Position numbers and translations under genes: made by a program. The notes below the pieces were generated by a model. That model was not told the DNA's origin. It did not search any database and saw only the letters and a list, made by a program, of their open reading frames with translations. DNA of 64,000 nucleotides from positions 30,948,131-31,012,130 of the forward strand of contig NC_089315.1 of assembly GCF_036669915.1 (NCBI RefSeq), written 5' to 3'. The stretch comes from Pocillopora verrucosa. Its lineage: Eukaryota > Cnidaria > Anthozoa > Scleractinia > Pocilloporidae. Of this stretch, positions 60,801 through 64,000 are shown piece after piece (within the stretch, counting starts at the first letter, position 1; every line of letters starts with the position of its first letter).

Positions 60801-63800
60801 TCCATATGACTTTCCTATACTTGCGATTTTAATAAATAAAAATTGTTCACACTGTAGGTCTTCGGCGCCTTATCGAACATGCAGTGATGTCATGTTCTAC
60901 TACATATACTGCAGTTTCCAGTATTTTCCCCTCAGCAATAAGAGAAGTGATCAAAGTAAGCTATTGGAAAAATATTAAGTAGTAGAAATAACAATGGCAA
61001 GAAATTCACTGATTAGTGAGCCGAAGAAGAATGTTTTGTGAACCCTAATACTTCTACCTCATTGCTCGAAATGAAAAACAATGTTGATGTAGTTTATTCC
61101 TGCCTTTAGTTTGCTGTCTTTGACGGGGTTTAAGATTATAAAAAAGAGATTCGATGTTTACTTTAAAAGAATTTAAAGCAAGGAATGATTTCAAAGAGTA
61201 GGGCTTTCCATTTGTCCTTCACCTGAAGCAACGAAAGCAAACACGTGGATCGACTCTGATTCTCTATCTCATGTAGATTGCACACAAAGTCACGACAACC
61301 CCTTCCAATAAACAACCCATTGACCCCTCAAAAAATTTGTTTTAGTTTTATTCAATTTAAACAAGATGATAACAAATTAATCGAATGTTTTTCTTTCGAA
61401 TCAGCGAACCTTACGATTCGAAAACCTTTGACACAGGACAGGAAGTTTATAAAGCATGATCTCAGTCTTGCTGAAAGACTTGTGACGATGCCAAAGCGCA
61501 AGCCTTTGCCATGTAAAATTTCACAATTTAAAGTTTCAGTTGTATTATTTTCCAGGATTTTAAAAACTTAGTAAAGAGCTCTCAGTTTAATTGCTTGATA
61601 TATCATATAAAAAGGCAACATATTTCTTCAGAGAACAGAAGGATACTCGAATCAAGAGACTACATGTTAGTGTCATCAAAGTTGTAAGCTTCACCTGAGC
61701 TAGTCATGTTCAATACTTGTTTATTCTAATGATCAAATTTTGTATAGTCATTCAAGGCAGCAAGTTAGATGCAGATAATCTTTAAAGGTACAAAAGTTAT
61801 AGCCTGGCAAATCAAGCCACAGAGCACAGACTCTTGCGATTTGCCCTGATGATGTTTTCAGTAAATACTGTCTTGAGATATTTTTTTAGGGAGGCTTTCT
61901 TTTCAAGCCTGAACATTGATAAATTAAATTAAAACTAAATAGCATCCACAGAAGTTACGGTCATATTACCAAGTTTGATAACTCAAACAACTCTTTAATG
62001 GATACTTTCATCTAAAATAAAAATCTGACATAAAGCAACATTATGAAATTGTTTTTTTAAGATGCTCTCGGTAGAAAAATGGCGGACGAAATGACAGTAA
62101 ATAGCTTCGTTGACAGTAAATAACTTCTTTTCAAATCTTGGATTTTCTATGAGTAAACATCGGAGCTAAAAGTATGTTTTATAAAAAGCATAAGTGAGTG
62201 AAGTAGAGCTTTGCAGTCGAGAGATATTGAGACTGAACTTGAAAGAGTATTACATGCTAACCCGGTATGCTATAACTCTATGGTGATGTTGTTATAGTGT
62301 CTCAAAGTAAATGGGCTAAGAGCACGCGAAAAAAAGTTAATTTTTAAGAAACAGAATTATTTGGGGAATGACAATGTTAAGCAAAGTAGTATGCATGTGA
62401 ACCGCTGCAGGCAGAACATTTCAACTGGTGAGCAGAATTTTCATGAAGCACTGTTGACAGTTATGCATGGCTGTTTCATCTTTCACTGAGTTTTAAAGAT
62501 CCAAAGCCCTGTGCTCGATCTTTTCCATAAGGAAGGGAAGCTTTTTCACTGAGATACATACTACCGTGTGTGGTAAATGCCATACAAATAGTACCCTTGG
62601 CTTTGGTGGGAAATAAAGTCTAGCGCATGGACAAGCCTTGAATTAATGAAGTGCTTTATCTCTTTAAGGAGTCGGCCAGAGTTCAGTGTTAATCTTAAGG
62701 GCTTACGCTTATTATGGCCTAATTTAAAACTCCTCTAATACGGAAACTTTTATTTCTTGTGATCATTATCGAGTTAGCTCGCTTTTTGCAAACACACATG
62801 AAATAAAAAAGAAAAACTATATTATGCTCATATAGAGCGTGACCTTTCAAACAAAGTTATACAGCATTCAGAAATGATAATATTTTATTTTCAAAATTCG
62901 ACAGATTTTTCGTTCTTTGCCCAGCTCTAGGTGGTTCCAGCAGTTAATTACTATATCCAGTGATAAGAAATACCACGTCTATGTGGACAGTATTTGAGAG
63001 ATTTTGAAGAGCAGAACTATATTAATGACCCGACCGTCTGTTGTTACATGTCCGACGCAACTTTTGTTTATAATCCATATCCAAATAATTATTTTCAATT
63101 TATGAGCTGCGTGCAATTGACTTTTCACTCCACATACTTATTTCAATATATTCGCTGTCTCTTTGTTGTTATGAAACGTTAATCTTGTAGAGCTTGCAAA
63201 CGGTACTCTCTGAGGTGCACTGGTCAGCCATTGGTAACACAGAGGCCTTTGTTAAACTTAGACTGAATGCTCGAGGCTTCGCTCGACTGGTTCCCTTGTC
63301 CTAACACAAAAATAATGATTTATCACTGTGTCATATTCTTGTCTTCAGAAATCAATCTCAATGACCCTTCGTGTTACTATAAATGAACGGTAATTTGCTA
63401 TTTTTGTCCCAAATGTTTTCAGTGATGTTGGTTCGTTTTATATTGTCGGGCATTAGATATATTTAATATTTCTCAATTTACGACTAAAAAGAAACATTCC
63501 TATTGAAAACGCTTCGTCCATTCTTAATTATCTCTCTGCGAAGATTCCCGAAATTTTCAATTAATCTCCGATTATGAAAGAGTGAGACAAATTATAGACA
63601 AATTTCATTAAAGTTTTTGTTTTAGCAACGAACGTCTGGTGTGTGGGGCAGTACTGTAAAATATCATTTGATACCATGTTTACGATAGCCCTTATAGAGA
63701 AACGAGTGGAAAAAAAATACGCAGCCCATATTAGGAACAAAAATGCCATACATTTGAGCATATATCTTAATTCCGTGACGGCTTAACCCACTGCGGCTCA

Positions 63801-64000
63801 AGTGATCGATACATCATTCAAGGCCGGGCGTTTTTCAACATTGAGAGGCTTAAGAAGTCAACTAGCTTTTAATTAAACTTTCCGGTTATTGTTAATCGCT
63901 ACCAACTGCAAAGGAATGCGTATTATCATCCATTTAAAGCAGAATGAGCTGCAAATCCATTTATCATCTACCTCATTGTTGATCTTTCATGGTCTCCAAT
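57851..64000. other. No recognised gene to window end
   Basis: Upstream side of HTATIP2 and a long AT-rich stretch. At 57935-58340 the minus strand reads protein-like pieces broken by stops (see findings). A G-run at 58475-58488 and a C-run at 58571-58580 face each other 85 bp apart. Frames at 60796-60978, 61278-61571 and 63561-63761 resemble no family I know. I see no conserved exon or RNA gene. Confidence 0.45.

Noticed and set aside
61278..61571. 97-codon plus-strand frame
   Set aside because: No recognised motif, no splice partners and no codon pattern that sets it apart from the AT-rich spacer.
1..64000. CRISPR arrays, tRNA/rRNA genes, operons, viral or toxin genes
   Set aside because: Looked for direct-repeat arrays, tRNA B-box words and the conserved motifs of such genes; found nothing convincing. 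The gene structure is eukaryotic throughout.

Overview
The window is AT-rich metazoan DNA. Its genes have introns with GT..AG borders, introns are 75 bp to about 2.6 kb, and there are many small foldback and dispersed repeats. DEG/ENaC channels and class A GPCRs occur in local clusters, and the repeat types are ones I associate with stony corals. I read it as an anthozoan, probably a scleractinian coral; the species call is inference.

Region 1 (1-32263) is a cluster of four ASIC-like DEG/ENaC sodium-channel subunits. The first is partial (+, 3' part only). The second is complete and inverted (-, 12 coding exons, 545 aa). The third (+, 12 exons, 515 aa) and fourth (+, 12 exons, 505 aa) are complete. 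I assembled all exons by splice sites and reading-frame phase, and each model stays in frame from start to stop. The four share intron positions and phases, and several exons have the same length (164, 58 and 76 nt), so they arose by local duplication. Each keeps the Gly-x-Ser selectivity filter and a Ser before the Asp of the (S)D(I/L)GG motif that opens the second membrane segment. The three complete ones also keep the His-Gly gating motif before the first membrane segment.

Region 2 (32264-38986) is intergenic with foldback and telomere-like sequence. Region 3 (38987-48786) is a GPCR neighbourhood: an intact single-exon adenosine-receptor-like GPCR, an intact single-exon orphan class A GPCR, a near full-length GPCR pseudogene of the same type, and three shorter GPCR relics.

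Region 4 (48997-57850) holds two conserved housekeeping-type genes facing tail to tail: a JTB homologue (+, 6 exons, 196 aa) and an HTATIP2/TIP30-type NADP-binding protein (-, 6 exons, 248 aa). Their introns carry small dispersed repeats. Region 5 (57851-64000) has no gene I can recognise apart from a doubtful coding-like stretch just upstream of HTATIP2.

The repeat layer includes a nested palindrome at 49681-50027, foldback elements at 1518-1650, 31283-31414 and 33896-34104, a short-TIR element at 15055-15910, a near-perfect 401-bp tandem duplication inside an intron of the fourth channel gene, and a 21-bp minisatellite antisense to the second channel gene. I saw no tRNA, rRNA, CRISPR array, operon, viral gene or toxin gene.
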